Below, piece after piece: positions 1 through 7,208 of a DNA stretch of 15,099 nt; the stretch's first letter is position 1; every line of letters begins with the position of its first letter. The notes under the pieces are model-generated. The model ran no database searches and had not been told where the DNA came from. It was given only the letters and a program-made list of their open reading frames with translations. The DNA is from JAVWHX01 sp036639875. Lineage in GTDB: Bacteria > Bacillota_I > Bacilli_A > Erysipelotrichales > Coprobacillaceae. The position numbers and the translations under genes are program-made. Where the stretch lies: positions 1 to 15,099 of the forward strand of contig JAVWHX010000054.1 of the NCBI GenBank assembly GCA_036639875.1, read 5' to 3'.

Positions 1-500
1 AAACAAGCGGTTTGTTAATGGTTGCTAAAAATGATGTTGCTCATCAAAGCTTAAGTGAACAATTACAAGCACATACTGTTATTCGTCGTTATTATGCGTT
101 GGTTCATGGGTTAATACCTCATGAAATTGGTAGAATAGAAGCGCCGATTGGTAGAGATAAAAACGATCGTCAAAAGATGACATGTACTGACAAAAATGCA
201 AAAGATGCTATTACTAACTTTAAAGTTATTGAAAGATTTAAAGATATGTCTTTGGTAGAGTGTCGTTTAGAAACAGGAAGAACACATCAAATTCGTGTCC
301 ATATGCAATATATTGGTTATCCGGTTTATGGTGATCCTCAATATGGATTAAGAAGAGATGATAATACACATGGTCAATATCTACATGCTAAGATATTAGG
401 GTTTGTTCATCCAAGAACTAACGAAGATATGTATTTCGAAAGTGAGTTACCTGACTATTTTAATGAGAAATTAGAAGAATTAAGAAGAGAAATGGAATAA
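1..500 (+). CDS. rluD: RluD-family 23S rRNA pseudouridine synthase, 5'-truncated by the window edge
   Basis: This is the C-terminal part of an RluA/RluD-type pseudouridine synthase, which isomerises specific uridines in rRNA. The reading frame is open from the first base. The first complete codons read TSGLLMVAKN, the tail of the family's HRLDxxTSG active-site motif, so the catalytic Asp lies just outside the window. Further family blocks follow: RYYALVHG, then GRTHQIRVHMQYIGYPVYGD near the middle, then the usual short C-terminal tail. An internal TTG/ATG at 12-18 is not the start, because the active-site loop precedes it. The gene ends at a TAA 12 nt before the dCMP deaminase start and is probably cotranscribed with it. 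The family is certain. RluD rather than another RluA-family member is inferred from the Firmicute YlyB/RluD-like sequence. Confidence 0.9.
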   Translation, partial: TSGLLMVAKNDVAHQSLSEQLQAHTVIRRYYALVHGLIPHEIGRIEAPIGRDKNDRQKMTCTDKNAKDAITNFKVIERFKDMSLVECRLETGRTHQIRVHMQYIGYPVYGDPQYGLRRDDNTHGQYLHAKILGFVHPRTNEDMYFESELPDYFNEKLEELRREME

Positions 501-512
501 GGAGGTATTTTG

Positions 513-977
513 ATGTCTAAAGTTATTAATTGGAATCAATATTTCATGGGTGTTGCTAAGCTTTCTGCTTTTCGTTCTAAAGACCCAAATACACAAGTTG
601 GAGCATGCATTGTAACAACTGATAATAAAATTGTAGGAGTAGGGTACAATGGTTTACCTTGGGGGTGTGAAGATTCGGAATTTCCTTGGGATAATCGCGA
701 AGGTGAAATGTATGATACTAAGTATCCTTATGTTGTTCATGCTGAATTAAACGCTATTTTAAATAGCACTCAAAAATTAACAAATTGTCGTATCTATGTT
801 TCTTTATTTCCTTGCCATGAATGTGTAAAGGCTATTATCCAAAGTGGGATTAAAGAAATTATTTATGAAGATGATAAGTATAATGATACACCTAGTGATC
901 GAGCTGCTAAACGTATGTTAAATGCTGCAGGTGTTGAGTATACGAAAATAGAAAAGTTTGATATTGAATTAAAATAA
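513..977 (+). CDS. dCMP deaminase (zinc-dependent, resembles eukaryotic DCTD)
   Basis: Cytidine/deoxycytidylate deaminase-family enzyme of 154 residues, predicted to convert dCMP to dUMP for thymidylate synthesis. The zinc site is intact: HAE at residues 76-78 (zinc His and proton-shuttling Glu) and PCHEC at 100-104 (two zinc Cys). The N-terminal block RSKDPNTQVGACIV, the GYNGLPWG block and DTKYPYVVHAELNAI read very like the vertebrate DCTD type, more than like Bacillus ComEB. I chose the ATG at 513 because GGAGG at 501-505 is 7 nt upstream; a TTG at 510 in the same frame would be too close. The gene follows the RluD gene by 12 nt, and its stop codon is inside a terminator stem. Function is well supported. 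The specific substrate (dCMP) is inferred from the DCTD-like blocks. Confidence 0.93.
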   Translation: MSKVINWNQYFMGVAKLSAFRSKDPNTQVGACIVTTDNKIVGVGYNGLPWGCEDSEFPWDNREGEMYDTKYPYVVHAELNAILNSTQKLTNCRIYVSLFPCHECVKAIIQSGIKEIIYEDDKYNDTPSDRAAKRMLNAAGVEYTKIEKFDIELK

Positions 978-998
978 TGGTTTTCCATTATTTTTTTG
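971..998 (+). terminator. Rho-independent terminator of the rluD-deaminase unit
   Basis: AAAATAATGG (971-980) pairs with CCATTATTTT (985-994) around a TTTT loop and runs into a T tract ending at 997. The deaminase stop TAA (975-977) lies inside the ascending arm. Confidence 0.85.
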
Positions 999-1008
999 TA
1001 CAAAAAAA
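991..1008. repeat. T7-GTAC-A7 perfect palindrome joining two convergent terminators
   Basis: This 18-nt perfect inverted repeat supplies the T tract of the plus-strand terminator (991-997) and, on the minus strand, the T tract of the rnhC terminator (1002-1008). The two U tracts are therefore complementary halves of one element. Confidence 0.85.
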
Positions 1009-1030
1009 TAGAACGAATATTCGTTCTATT
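1002..1030 (-). terminator. Rho-independent terminator of the rnhC-like gene
   Basis: A 24-nt perfect palindrome at 1007-1030 (minus-strand AATAGAACGA, loop ATAT, TCGTTCTATT) is followed on the minus strand by a T run through 1002. The rnhC stop TAG (1028-1026) lies within the hairpin. Confidence 0.85.
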
Positions 1031-1937
1031 GATCTTCTAAGAGAGCTTTAACTCTTTTAGCATTTGTAAAATTAAGTTTTGCAACCTTTGTAAGCATCTT
1101 TTCACCATACTTAGTTGCTATTTTTACAGCAACAGCATCAACAGCAGTACTTGTTCCTCTCACTAAATTAATCTTTAAACTCTTAGTCATATTTGCATAA
1201 TATTGCAAATAAGCATAACGAGAAAGAATTTCAGCGGCAACAATTGCCATATATGTATTTTCAGCTTTTGATTCAAACATTAAATCTTTAACAACTATCA
1301 CTTCATTTTTTAAATAATTAAAATAAGTCTTTGGAGAAACAAATTGATTGATAACTTTTACCTTTACATTCTTTTTAACCTTTTGCATAATATTAACAGT
1401 TGCTTGATTATAAAGTCTAGCTTTAATGTTTGCTTGATTTGTACCTTCTTGAATCATTTTATTATAATGAGAATTGTCAAGCATAAGCAAACTATAAACA
1501 AGTCTATCTTTGATAAGCTTTGCATAATCAATAACATCTTGATTAGTCAAATCAGCGAGATCTTTAATATTAAGTTCTTTTAAAAATTCAACATCAGCTT
1601 CACTAACATAACATGATACAACACAAATAGGTCCTAAGAAATCAAGCGATCCAGTTTCTGCACTTCCAATATGATGGAAGGGATACACATCTTTAGTAGA
1701 CGTTGTTACACGACTAGCAATTTCACTTGCAATCTTCTTAGACCAGCGTTTTGCTTCCTGAATAGCATTTTGACCAGTTAATTCAATTGTACCATCTTGA
1801 TACGCTGTAATATCGCATCCGATAGCATGAGCTTTAAAGATAAGATTAGCATCATCAATTGGAACCATTTGGCTATCATAAAATTTTTTCATTTTCTCCA
1901 ATGTATTTTCTCCAATAGTGAGTTTAATTGGCTCCAC
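1026..1937 (-). CDS. rnhC: RNase HIII homologue with degenerate active site
   Basis: RNase HIII family protein, 303 residues from the preferred start. RNase HIII normally cleaves the RNA strand of RNA/DNA hybrids. The N-terminal substrate-binding domain (DUF3378, roughly 1-80: LEKMKKFY, GCDITAYQDGTIELTG) and the RNase H-like domain are full length. The usual GSDEVGTGDYFGP motif reads GSAETGSLDFLGP, so the first catalytic Asp is Ala93. The second-Asp motif IDQF reads INQF (Asn197). The Glu at position 94 and the KAE Glu (226) remain. Nuclease activity is therefore probably lost or much reduced, while hybrid binding may persist. I chose GTG at 1937 because GAGGTG (1949-1944) is 6 nt upstream; the in-frame GTG at 1946 lies inside that site. 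The gene is convergent with the deaminase gene and divergent from cvpA. The family is secure; in vivo activity is unknown. Confidence 0.9.
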   Translation of the reverse strand: MEPIKLTIGENTLEKMKKFYDSQMVPIDDANLIFKAHAIGCDITAYQDGTIELTGQNAIQEAKRWSKKIASEIASRVTTSTKDVYPFHHIGSAETGSLDFLGPICVVSCYVSEADVEFLKELNIKDLADLTNQDVIDYAKLIKDRLVYSLLMLDNSHYNKMIQEGTNQANIKARLYNQATVNIMQKVKKNVKVKVINQFVSPKTYFNYLKNEVIVVKDLMFESKAENTYMAIVAAEILSRYAYLQYYANMTKSLKINLVRGTSTAVDAVAVKIATKYGEKMLTKVAKLNFTNAKRVKALLEDQ

Positions 1938-1955
1938 GATAATCACCTCATTCTT

Positions 1956-1985
1956 ATTTTAACATATTTTTATTAGTTTTGACAG
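1956..1985 (-). promoter_or_regulatory. rnhC: Possible weak sigma-A promoter for the rnhC-like gene
   Basis: Read on the minus strand: CTGTCA (1985-1980), 18-nt spacer, TAAAAT (1961-1956). The -35 would overlap the -35 of the divergent cvpA promoter. The leader would be very short, beginning at the ribosome binding site. It is a partial match only. Confidence 0.3.
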
Positions 1986-2007
1986 AATAATTTTCAAATG
2001 TTATAAT
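1979..2007 (+). promoter_or_regulatory. Consensus sigma-A promoter for cvpA-mutS2-uvrC
   Basis: TTGACA (1979-1984), exactly 17 nt, TATAAT (2002-2007): a perfect -35/-10 match with optimal spacing. Transcription should start near 2013-2015, giving a leader of about 22 nt that contains AAGGAGG (2021-2027). Confidence 0.92.
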
Positions 2008-2036
2008 AACTTTTTAAAAAAAGGAGGAATAATATT

Positions 2037-2825
2037 TTGAATTCTATATTAATTGATATAATTTTTGTTGGATTTTTATTTGTTATATCGTTTTTAGGAT
2101 ATAAAAAAGGATTTATTACAAGATTGTATGATTTCTCTACAACAATTTTGGTATTGTTTTTAACAGTTTTGTTAACACCGTACCTAAGTCAAGTTTTGAG
2201 TGTTTATAAATATGATGCTACTGATGTCATTGCAACAATGATTGGAACATTTGTTAATTATATTTTGGTTTTTATTATTATCTTAATTGTTTTATTTATA
2301 GTTAAGAAAATTATAGGATTGATTGTTAAACCGCTTATTAAAACAATTGCTGATAAGTTTAAACTAACAAGTTTTGTTGATAAAACATTAGGTGTTTTTT
2401 TGAGTTTTATTGAAGGTGTTTTTATTACATATTTAGTTTTAATTCTAGCATTCATACCTTTCCAATCCTCAAGTACTCAATTACTAAATGACACTGTTCT
2501 CACAAAACAAGTTTTAAAGATTGTTCCTGGTGTCACTGAAAAGATGATGAGTCTTTCTCATGCCATTCAATATTCAAAAGATACATCAAAGTCATCACTA
2601 CAAACAATGACAGAGCTCGTATTGATGGTTGATAATCTTAATGTTATTGATAAAGAAACAATGAATCAAATTATAAGAGAAAGTCTAGTTGAAGATTTGA
2701 AGAAGGAAAAGATTGCATTAAATTCATCTCAACTTCAAGAATTAGAAGACTTATTAAAAGAAACAGGCTATAATAGTCATGATATTAAATCTATTATAAA
2801 GAATATAAATGTGAGTGATAATTAA
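2037..2825 (+). CDS. cvpA: CvpA family membrane protein with long C-terminal extension
   Basis: CvpA-family integral membrane protein of 262 residues. Four hydrophobic segments lie at roughly 4-24, 34-52, 68-98 and 124-145, with the family's early GYKKGFITRLYD loop. The remaining ~110 residues are polar, helix-prone and charged at the end, which is long for the family (Bacillus CvpA is, from memory, under 200 residues). The start is TTG at 2037, with AAGGAGG at 2021-2027 and 9 nt spacing; no other start in frame fits. Colicin V production in E. coli gave the family its name, but the molecular role in Firmicutes is not settled. Its conserved place before mutS2 is also seen in Bacillus. It is the first gene of the promoter at 1979 and overlaps mutS2 by one base (TAATG). 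Confidence 0.85.
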   Translation: MNSILIDIIFVGFLFVISFLGYKKGFITRLYDFSTTILVLFLTVLLTPYLSQVLSVYKYDATDVIATMIGTFVNYILVFIIILIVLFIVKKIIGLIVKPLIKTIADKFKLTSFVDKTLGVFLSFIEGVFITYLVLILAFIPFQSSSTQLLNDTVLTKQVLKIVPGVTEKMMSLSHAIQYSKDTSKSSLQTMTELVLMVDNLNVIDKETMNQIIRESLVEDLKKEKIALNSSQLQELEDLLKETGYNSHDIKSIIKNINVSDN

Positions 2826-5134
2826 TGAAAACAATATTTGAAACATTAGAAATGAATGAAATTCAAAAACAAGTTAAAAGTTTTTGTGCGTCTACTTTAG
2901 GTAAAAATAAAGTAGACACTTTTGGATTGATTGACGATATTGATGATTTAAATGAAGCTTTGAGTAAAGTTGATGAAGCTATGAAGTTAATAACAAGACA
3001 GGGAAGAATACCACTAGGTGGTTTAAGTGATATTTCAATGTCTTTAGAAAAAGCGAATCGTGATGGAACTTTATTAGGTGAGGAACTATTAAAAGTAGCA
3101 AATCAGTTAGAATGTGTTGTTAATGTTAAAAACTATATATCTTATAGTGAAATAGAACTACATTATGTAAAGGAATTGAGTGATGGTCTTGTTGTTAATG
3201 AACAATTATTAAGAGAGATTCAAAGATGTATATTGCCTGATGGAAGTTTAAGTGATCAGGCAAGTCCGCTTTTAAGTTCATTACGTAAAAAAATTCATCA
3301 AACACAATCATCAATTCGTTCGAAGATGGAAAGCTTGGTGAAGGAATCAAAAGATGTACTATCAATTGATCAAATCACGACAAAGAATGATCGTCTTGTC
3401 TTACCAGTGAAATCTGGATATAAAAATCAATTTCATGGTTTAATCCATGCTCAAAGTTCAACTGGACAAACATTGTATATTGAACCAGAAGCAGTTTTGA
3501 TGATGAATAATCAATTAACTGATCTTCAAGTTTTAGAAAGAGAAGAAATAAATCGCATTCTTTATTCTTTTTCACAAACAATTAAAACACATTATTATCA
3601 TTTTCATTTTAATTTAGAAATACTTGAAGAGATTGATTTTATATTTGCTAAAGCTAATTATGGATATCAACATCAATGTTGTATACCAACAATAACGAAT
3701 CAATATACGTCACTTATATTAAAACAAGCAAGACATCCTTTGATTGATGAAACAAAAGTTATTGCTAATGATATTATTTTTAATGATCATCGCATGTTAT
3801 TGATTACAGGGAGTAATACTGGAGGAAAGACAGTAACTTTAAAGTCAGCTGGATTGCTTTCTTTTATGGCTTTATGTGGAATGCCGATTCCATGTTTAGA
3901 AGCATCGATTCCTTTATTTGATCAAATTTATGTAGACCTAGGTGATGAACAATCTATTGAACAATCACTTTCTACATTTTCAAGTCATATGAAAAAGATT
4001 GTCGATATTATTTCAAATGCAAATGATAAAAGTTTAGTGATCTTAGATGAAATTGGTTCTGGGACTGATCCTCAAGAAGGGGAATGTTTAGCAGAATCTA
4101 TTTTAAGTCGCTTTCTAGATATTGGCTGTTTATGTTTAGTTTCAACACATTATGGTAAATTGAAGACTTTTGCTACTGAACATCCAGAAATATTAATTGC
4201 TTCTGTTTCTTTTGATATGGAATTAATGAAACCTACATATCAGTTAAAGTTAGATGCTATTGGACATTCATATGCAATAGAGATTGCTGAAATGCTTGGT
4301 TTAGATACAAATATTATTTCTAAAGCAAAACAATTGAAAATTGACTCAATGAGTGAACATGAAAAACTAATTGAACAATTACAAAAACAACAAGAACAAC
4401 TTTCTTTAAAAGAAGAAGAATTAAAGATATCATTGTCACAAAGCCAAAAGTTAGAAAAACAATATCAACATCAACTTCTTAACATTGAAAAACAAAAAGA
4501 TGAACTTATTCAAAAAGCTCAAGATAAAGCGAATGATTTAATTAAGGAAGCAAAAGAGAATATTGAAATTGTTGTTGAAACAATGAAAATGTCTTCTTTA
4601 AAACAACATGAAATCATTGATGCAAAACGTCAATTAGATTTGTTAGTTCATTATAGTGAAGAAGAAATGATTCAACAAAGTCATGATTTACAGATTGGTG
4701 ATCATGTAAGAGTTACAAAGATGAATAGAGAAGGTGATGTTGTTGAAATCTTAAATAATCATATGATTATGGTTTCGCTTTCTGGGTTAAATGTTAAACT
4801 GCATGAAAACGAAGTGATTTATTTACATCCTAAAACAAAAGTAAAAGAAGTAAAGAAAACATCAATGAAAAAATCAACAGTGAAAAAGACTGGTTCTTAT
4901 GAAATTAATGTTATTGGGCAAAGATATGAAGAAGCAATGGCAATTGTTGATAAATTCTTAGATGATGCTTTGGTTTTAAGTTATCCCCATGTTCGTATTG
5001 TTCATGGTATGGGGACTGGTGTCTTACGTAAAGGTATTCGTAAAATGTTAGATAAGAATAAACATGTTGTCTCATACCGTGATGGTGGACCTAATGAAGG
5101 TGGATTAGGCGCAACATTGGTTTATTTTGAATAA
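2825..5134 (+). CDS. mutS2: MutS2 ATPase (Smr-domain ribosome-rescue / anti-recombination factor)
   Basis: MutS2 family protein of 769 residues, near the usual length. The MutS-like core and clamp region (1-320) is followed by the ATPase with Walker A GSNTGGKT (329-336), Walker B VILDE ending at D408-E409, and the GSGTDPQEGE signature (411 onward). A charged coiled-coil segment (about 500-600) follows, then a KOW-like strand region and the C-terminal Smr domain (about 692-769) with HGMGTG at 727-732. The family has been linked to suppression of homologous recombination and, in Bacillus, to rescue of collided ribosomes. The Smr N-terminal LDLRG motif reads INVIG here, so nuclease function may differ. 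The ATG overlaps the cvpA stop by one base and its own stop overlaps the uvrC start the same way. There is no strong ribosome binding site, so translational coupling is likely. Confidence 0.95.
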   Translation: MKTIFETLEMNEIQKQVKSFCASTLGKNKVDTFGLIDDIDDLNEALSKVDEAMKLITRQGRIPLGGLSDISMSLEKANRDGTLLGEELLKVANQLECVVNVKNYISYSEIELHYVKELSDGLVVNEQLLREIQRCILPDGSLSDQASPLLSSLRKKIHQTQSSIRSKMESLVKESKDVLSIDQITTKNDRLVLPVKSGYKNQFHGLIHAQSSTGQTLYIEPEAVLMMNNQLTDLQVLEREEINRILYSFSQTIKTHYYHFHFNLEILEEIDFIFAKANYGYQHQCCIPTITNQYTSLILKQARHPLIDETKVIANDIIFNDHRMLLITGSNTGGKTVTLKSAGLLSFMALCGMPIPCLEASIPLFDQIYVDLGDEQSIEQSLSTFSSHMKKIVDIISNANDKSLVILDEIGSGTDPQEGECLAESILSRFLDIGCLCLVSTHYGKLKTFATEHPEILIASVSFDMELMKPTYQLKLDAIGHSYAIEIAEMLGLDTNIISKAKQLKIDSMSEHEKLIEQLQKQQEQLSLKEEELKISLSQSQKLEKQYQHQLLNIEKQKDELIQKAQDKANDLIKEAKENIEIVVETMKMSSLKQHEIIDAKRQLDLLVHYSEEEMIQQSHDLQIGDHVRVTKMNREGDVVEILNNHMIMVSLSGLNVKLHENEVIYLHPKTKVKEVKKTSMKKSTVKKTGSYEINVIGQRYEEAMAIVDKFLDDALVLSYPHVRIVHGMGTGVLRKGIRKMLDKNKHVVSYRDGGPNEGGLGATLVYFE

Positions 5135-6894
5135 TGAATAAACATATTAAAGATAAACTCTCTTTATTACCATCTTCACCTGGATGTTATTTAATGAAAG
5201 ATAAAGAGGGAACAATTATCTATGTAGGTAAAGCAATTAAGTTAAGAAATCGTGTTCATTCTTATTTTGTTGGTGCACATGATTACAAAACAACAAAATT
5301 GGTAAGTGAAATTGTTGATTTTGAATATATTGTGACTGATAGTGAAAAAGAAGCTTTGTTATTAGAAATTAATTTAATTAAGGATTATACACCAAAATAT
5401 AATATTATGTTTATGGATAATACTTATTATCCATATATTCAAATGACCGATGAAACACATCCGAGGTTAAAAATTGTAAGAGATGCGTCTTTAAAAAAAG
5501 CAAAGCATTATGGACCTTTTCCAGATGCGACTGCTGCAAGAGAAATATATAAACTTTTAGATCGTCTTTATCCACTTAGAAAATGTAACAACATTCCTAA
5601 AAAACCATGTTTATATTATTCATTAAATCAATGTTTAGCTCCATGTATTCAAGAAGTTGATCCACAAGTTTATAATCAAATTACTAAAGAAATATCTAAA
5701 TTACTGAATGGTGATACAAAAGATAAAATCGCCGAATTAACAGAGAAAATGAATAGTGCTAGTGAGCAATTAAACTTTGAACAAGCTAAAGAGTATCGTG
5801 ATTTAATTAACCATATTCAATATGTAACTGCTAAACAACATGTTCAATTTAATGATAATATTGATAGAGATATTTTGGGTTATTATGTAGATAAAGGATA
5901 TTTAAGTATTCAATTGTTTTTTATGCGTAATGGAAAGTTATTATCAAGAGATTTAAATCTTGTTCCGATTGGAGATAATGTTCAAGATGATTTACAACAG
6001 TTTATTGTTACTTTTTATCAAAACAATACTTTACCAAAAGAATTGTTATTGCCAAAAGAATTTAATGATGATGTTATTAAAGAAATACTTGATTGTAAGG
6101 TTTTAAAGCCTCAAAAAGGAAATAAATATTCTCTGGTTCAAATGGCTTGTGATAATGCTAAAGAATCATTAGATAAGAAATTTGAATTGATTCAAAAGAA
6201 TGAATCTGCGACTATTGGTGCCATGAAAGAGTTAGGAGAATTGTTAAATATTCCAACTCCTCATACGATTGAATTGTTTGATAACTCCAATATTCAAGGT
6301 GCCTATGCTGTAGCTGGAATGGTTTGTTTTAAAGACGGTGTCCCATCTAAAAAGGATTATCGTAAGTATAAGATTAAAACGGTTGAAGGTCCTGATGATT
6401 ATGCGAGTATGCGAGAAGTTGTTTATCGTCGTTATTATCGTGTGTTGATAGAAGGATTAACACCACCAGATATGATTTTAGTTGATGGTGGCTTAGGGCA
6501 AATCAAGGTTGCTAAAGAAGTCATTGACTCATTAAATATGCCAATTATTGTTTGTGGTCTTGCTAAGGATGATAAACATTCTACAGCTATGTTATTAAAT
6601 GATAAAGGAATACCAATTCCTATTCATCCTAAAAGTCAATTGTTTTTCCTACTTACTAGAATGCAAGATGAAGTCCATCGTTATGCAATTAGCTTTCATA
6701 AAAATATTCGTTCTAAATCATTGTTTTCTTCAATAATGGATGATATTGAAGGAATTGGACCAAAACGTAAAAAACAATTATTAAATCATTTTAAAAGTGT
6801 AAAACGTATGAAAGAAGCAACACTTGAAGAACTTCAAGATGTTTTACCTGAAAAAACCGCACAAGAATTGTTTCAATCTCTTCATAATGATTAG
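5134..6894 (+). CDS. uvrC: Excinuclease ABC subunit C
   Basis: UvrC makes both incisions around a bulky lesion after UvrAB recognition in nucleotide excision repair. All domains are present in 586 residues. The GIY-YIG nuclease has PGCYLMKD from residue 16 and IIYVGKA (28-34). A Cys-containing segment follows near 150-172, then the UVR motif for UvrB contact (about 205-235, LNFEQAKEYRDLI). The RNase H-like 5'-incision domain carries D383 (FDNSN), D451 (LVDGG) and H515 (DEVHR). A C-terminal helix-hairpin-helix (from 537, DDIEGIGPKRKKQLL) completes it. The start ATG overlaps the mutS2 stop (TAATG). No convincing terminator follows before gerE. The catalytic triad and length argue for a functional protein. 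Confidence 0.97.
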   Translation: MNKHIKDKLSLLPSSPGCYLMKDKEGTIIYVGKAIKLRNRVHSYFVGAHDYKTTKLVSEIVDFEYIVTDSEKEALLLEINLIKDYTPKYNIMFMDNTYYPYIQMTDETHPRLKIVRDASLKKAKHYGPFPDATAAREIYKLLDRLYPLRKCNNIPKKPCLYYSLNQCLAPCIQEVDPQVYNQITKEISKLLNGDTKDKIAELTEKMNSASEQLNFEQAKEYRDLINHIQYVTAKQHVQFNDNIDRDILGYYVDKGYLSIQLFFMRNGKLLSRDLNLVPIGDNVQDDLQQFIVTFYQNNTLPKELLLPKEFNDDVIKEILDCKVLKPQKGNKYSLVQMACDNAKESLDKKFELIQKNESATIGAMKELGELLNIPTPHTIELFDNSNIQGAYAVAGMVCFKDGVPSKKDYRKYKIKTVEGPDDYASMREVVYRRYYRVLIEGLTPPDMILVDGGLGQIKVAKEVIDSLNMPIIVCGLAKDDKHSTAMLLNDKGIPIPIHPKSQLFFLLTRMQDEVHRYAISFHKNIRSKSLFSSIMDDIEGIGPKRKKQLLNHFKSVKRMKEATLEELQDVLPEKTAQELFQSLHND

Positions 6895-6895
6895 C

Positions 6896-6922
6896 ACTTA
6901 ATTATTTTTATTTCATATATTA
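6896..6922 (+). promoter_or_regulatory. gerE: Sigma-K-like promoter of gerE
   Basis: AC (6896-6897), 16 nt, CATATATTA (6914-6922): a full match to the Bacillus sigma-K consensus AC-N16/17-CATAnnnTA. The match directly precedes gerE, a sigma-K-dependent gene in Bacillus. The predicted start point falls in or just before the ribosome binding site, so the leader would be very short. Confidence 0.6.
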
Positions 6923-6939
6923 AATAGGGGAGGTTTATT

Positions 6940-7143
6940 ATGCATTCCTTATTGACGAAACGTGAAAAAGAGATTTTTAAATTATTAACTTTCAATAAAT
7001 CTACAAAACAAATCGCTAATGAATTGTGTATTAGTGAAAAAACAGTGAGAAATCATATTTCTAACGTTATACAAAAACTTGGCGTTGAATCAAGAATTCA
7101 AGCTGTTTTAGAGTTAATAAAAATGAAGGAAATTGATTTGTAG
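6940..7143 (+). CDS. gerE: GerE, late mother-cell sporulation transcription factor
   Basis: Stand-alone LuxR/FixJ-type DNA-binding protein of 67 residues with no receiver domain. The helix-turn-helix spans about 15-45: LTKREKEIFKLL, then STKQIANELCISEKTVRNHI, then IQKLGVESRIQAVLELI. The sequence closely follows Bacillus GerE as I remember it (74 residues, LLTKREREVFELL...ISEKTVRNHISNAMQKLGV). GerE modulates sigma-K-dependent coat and maturation genes in the mother cell. The ATG at 6940 has GGGGAGG at 6927-6933. Context agrees: a sigma-K-like promoter upstream, and murI and gerM close downstream as in Bacillus. The last codons form the ascending arm of the terminator. A generic LuxR-type regulator is the alternative, made unlikely by length, sequence and synteny. 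Confidence 0.9.
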   Translation: MHSLLTKREKEIFKLLTFNKSTKQIANELCISEKTVRNHISNVIQKLGVESRIQAVLELIKMKEIDL

Positions 7144-7162
7144 AAATCAATTTCTTTTCTTT
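7129..7162 (+). terminator. Rho-independent terminator of gerE
   Basis: GAAATTGATTT (7129-7139) pairs with AAATCAATTTC (7144-7154) around a GTAG loop, followed by a T-rich tail. The gerE stop TAG (7141-7143) forms most of the loop. Confidence 0.85.
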
Positions 7163-7188
7163 CATTAATGAGTGTTTTGTATTATAAT
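7160..7188 (+). promoter_or_regulatory. Possible sigma-A promoter for the VanY-like gene and murI
   Basis: A perfect -10 TATAAT lies at 7183-7188, 20 nt upstream of the start codon and followed by AAAGGGTG. The -35 region at 17 nt spacing (TTTCAT, 7160-7165) is poor. The call rests on the -10 and on the terminator just before it. Confidence 0.4.
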
Positions 7189-7208
7189 GTTCAAGAAAGG
7201 GTGATGGT

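Noticed and set aside
1344..1583. 79-codon open frame antisense to the rnhC-like gene
   Set aside because: No ribosome binding site, low-complexity Ile/Phe/Asn-rich product, fully inside a well-supported gene on the other strand.
1659..1661. Sequencing error as explanation for the missing RnhC Asp
   Set aside because: GAT/GAC to GCA needs two substitutions, the second loss (Asn197) is independent, and the frame is intact.
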